A stretch of DNA of 21,492 bases from Clostridia bacterium. Lineage in GTDB: Bacteria; Bacillota; Clostridia; Oscillospirales; CAG-382. Made by a program: the position numbers and the translations under genes. The stretch spans positions 1 to 21,492 of the forward strand of contig JAFYOG010000130.1 in the NCBI GenBank assembly GCA_017560285.1, read 5' to 3'. The notes under the pieces were generated by a model. It searched no databases. It was not told where the DNA came from and worked only from the letters and a program-made list of their open reading frames with translations. This document shows, piece by piece, positions 21,303 to 21,492 of the stretch; within the stretch, counting starts at the first letter, position 1; each line of letters begins with the position of its first letter.

Positions 21303-21438
21303 CGAGGGAAATTGGAAATCGACGTGAAATCCGCGATTTTTATAGATAAATCCCACAGCCGAAGCAGTTTTTAGCCGGCCGATTAAACCCGCTTGCAAAG
21401 AAATTAAGCAAGCGAGCTTAACAGACAGGAGAAAACAG
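21303..21438 (+). other. Structured 5' leader, possible regulatory RNA
   Basis: The leader is too structured to be plain spacer. GGGA (21306-21309) can pair with TCCC (21351-21354), enclosing a hairpin GGAAATCG/CGATTTTT (21314-21321 with 21334-21341, two G-U pairs) that extends through a bulged A and CG/CG to the loop TGAAATC. Near the 3' end CGCTTGC/GCAAGCG (21390-21396 with 21408-21414) forms a 7-bp stem, and the overlapping TTAAGC/GCTTAA (21404-21409 with 21416-21421) is a mutually exclusive alternative. AGGGAA followed by CGTGAAATCCG recalls the core of cobalamin riboswitches, but the usual CCGCNACTG box is missing. I do not assign a family. Confidence 0.35.
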
Positions 21439-21492
21439 ATGAAAAAAGTTCTTTTATTGGTTGTAACCGCCCTTTTATTGCTGGGTGTTTCG
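21439..21492 (+). CDS. Exported protein, N-terminal signal segment only
   Basis: Only 18 codons are in the window: MKKVLLLVVTALLLLGVS. Two lysines followed by a long run of Leu and Val is a Sec signal peptide, and a lipoprotein cysteine or signal peptidase I site would come just after the cut. AGGAG stands 7 nt before the ATG. Its long leader and separate promoter suggest specific regulation. The mature protein and its function cannot be told from this. Confidence 0.8.
   Translation, partial: MKKVLLLVVTALLLLGVS

Noticed and set aside
1..21492. CRISPR array, tRNA or rRNA genes, insertion sequences, prophage or defence genes
   Set aside because: Looked for and not seen; nearly all sequence is covered by core genes or short control regions.

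Overview
The window is a stretch of chromosome from a Firmicutes (Clostridia-type) bacterium. The evidence is the gene order of the S10-spc-alpha ribosomal superoperon with a KOW-domain gene between map and infA, rpsD inside the alpha cluster, a zinc-type S14, an L24 with a C-terminal zinc ribbon, strong AGGAGG ribosome binding sites throughout, and a small TSCPD-domain gene of a kind seen in Clostridia. I cannot name a genus.

Layout. (1) 1-3370, minus strand: a tightly packed four-gene carbohydrate operon read in the order Gfo/Idh/MocA oxidoreductase, xylose-isomerase-like TIM-barrel protein, NagA-type deacetylase, ROK kinase (cut by the window edge). It has its own extended -10 promoter at 3403-3431. 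(2) 3442-3470: an intrinsic terminator closing the ribosomal operon. (3) 3479-18786, minus strand: 31 co-directional genes in the order rpsJ, rplC, rplD, rplW, rplB, rpsS, rplV, rpsC, rplP, rpmC, rpsQ, rplN, rplX, rplE, rpsZ, rpsH, rplF, rplR, rpsE, rpmD, rplO, secY, adk, map, KOW protein, infA, rpmJ, rpsM, rpsK, rpsD, rpoA, rplQ (32 counting the KOW gene). The gaps are short and several stop/start codons overlap, so this is probably one transcription unit driven from a promoter near 18974-19015. rpmJ (37 codons) and infA (CTG start) are easily missed but are both present. (4) 18787-19163: a divergent control region with the ribosomal leader, an AT-rich stretch with two TTGTRAACAA palindromes, and a promoter facing the other way. 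(5) 19164-21170, plus strand: a small TSCPD-domain protein and a phosphoglucomutase-type phosphosugar mutase, ended by a terminator at 21183-21214. (6) 21268-21492, plus strand: a near-consensus promoter, a leader of about 135 nt that can fold, and the first 18 codons of an exported protein.

How the parts work together. The large operon supplies ribosomal proteins of both subunits, IF1, RNA polymerase alpha, the SecY translocon core, adenylate kinase and methionine aminopeptidase: translation, transcription, export and N-terminal processing under common control. The left operon looks like catabolism of an N-acetylated amino sugar or a glycoside containing one: kinase and deacetylase are the classical GlcNAc steps, while the oxidoreductase and TIM-barrel protein suggest extra redox or isomerisation chemistry.

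Most of the window is ordinary core genome and I see no defence system, mobile element, CRISPR array, tRNA or rRNA. The points most worth a second look are the non-AUG start of infA, the two structured leaders (upstream of rpsJ and of the truncated exported protein), and the sugar operon with an atypical NagA active site.
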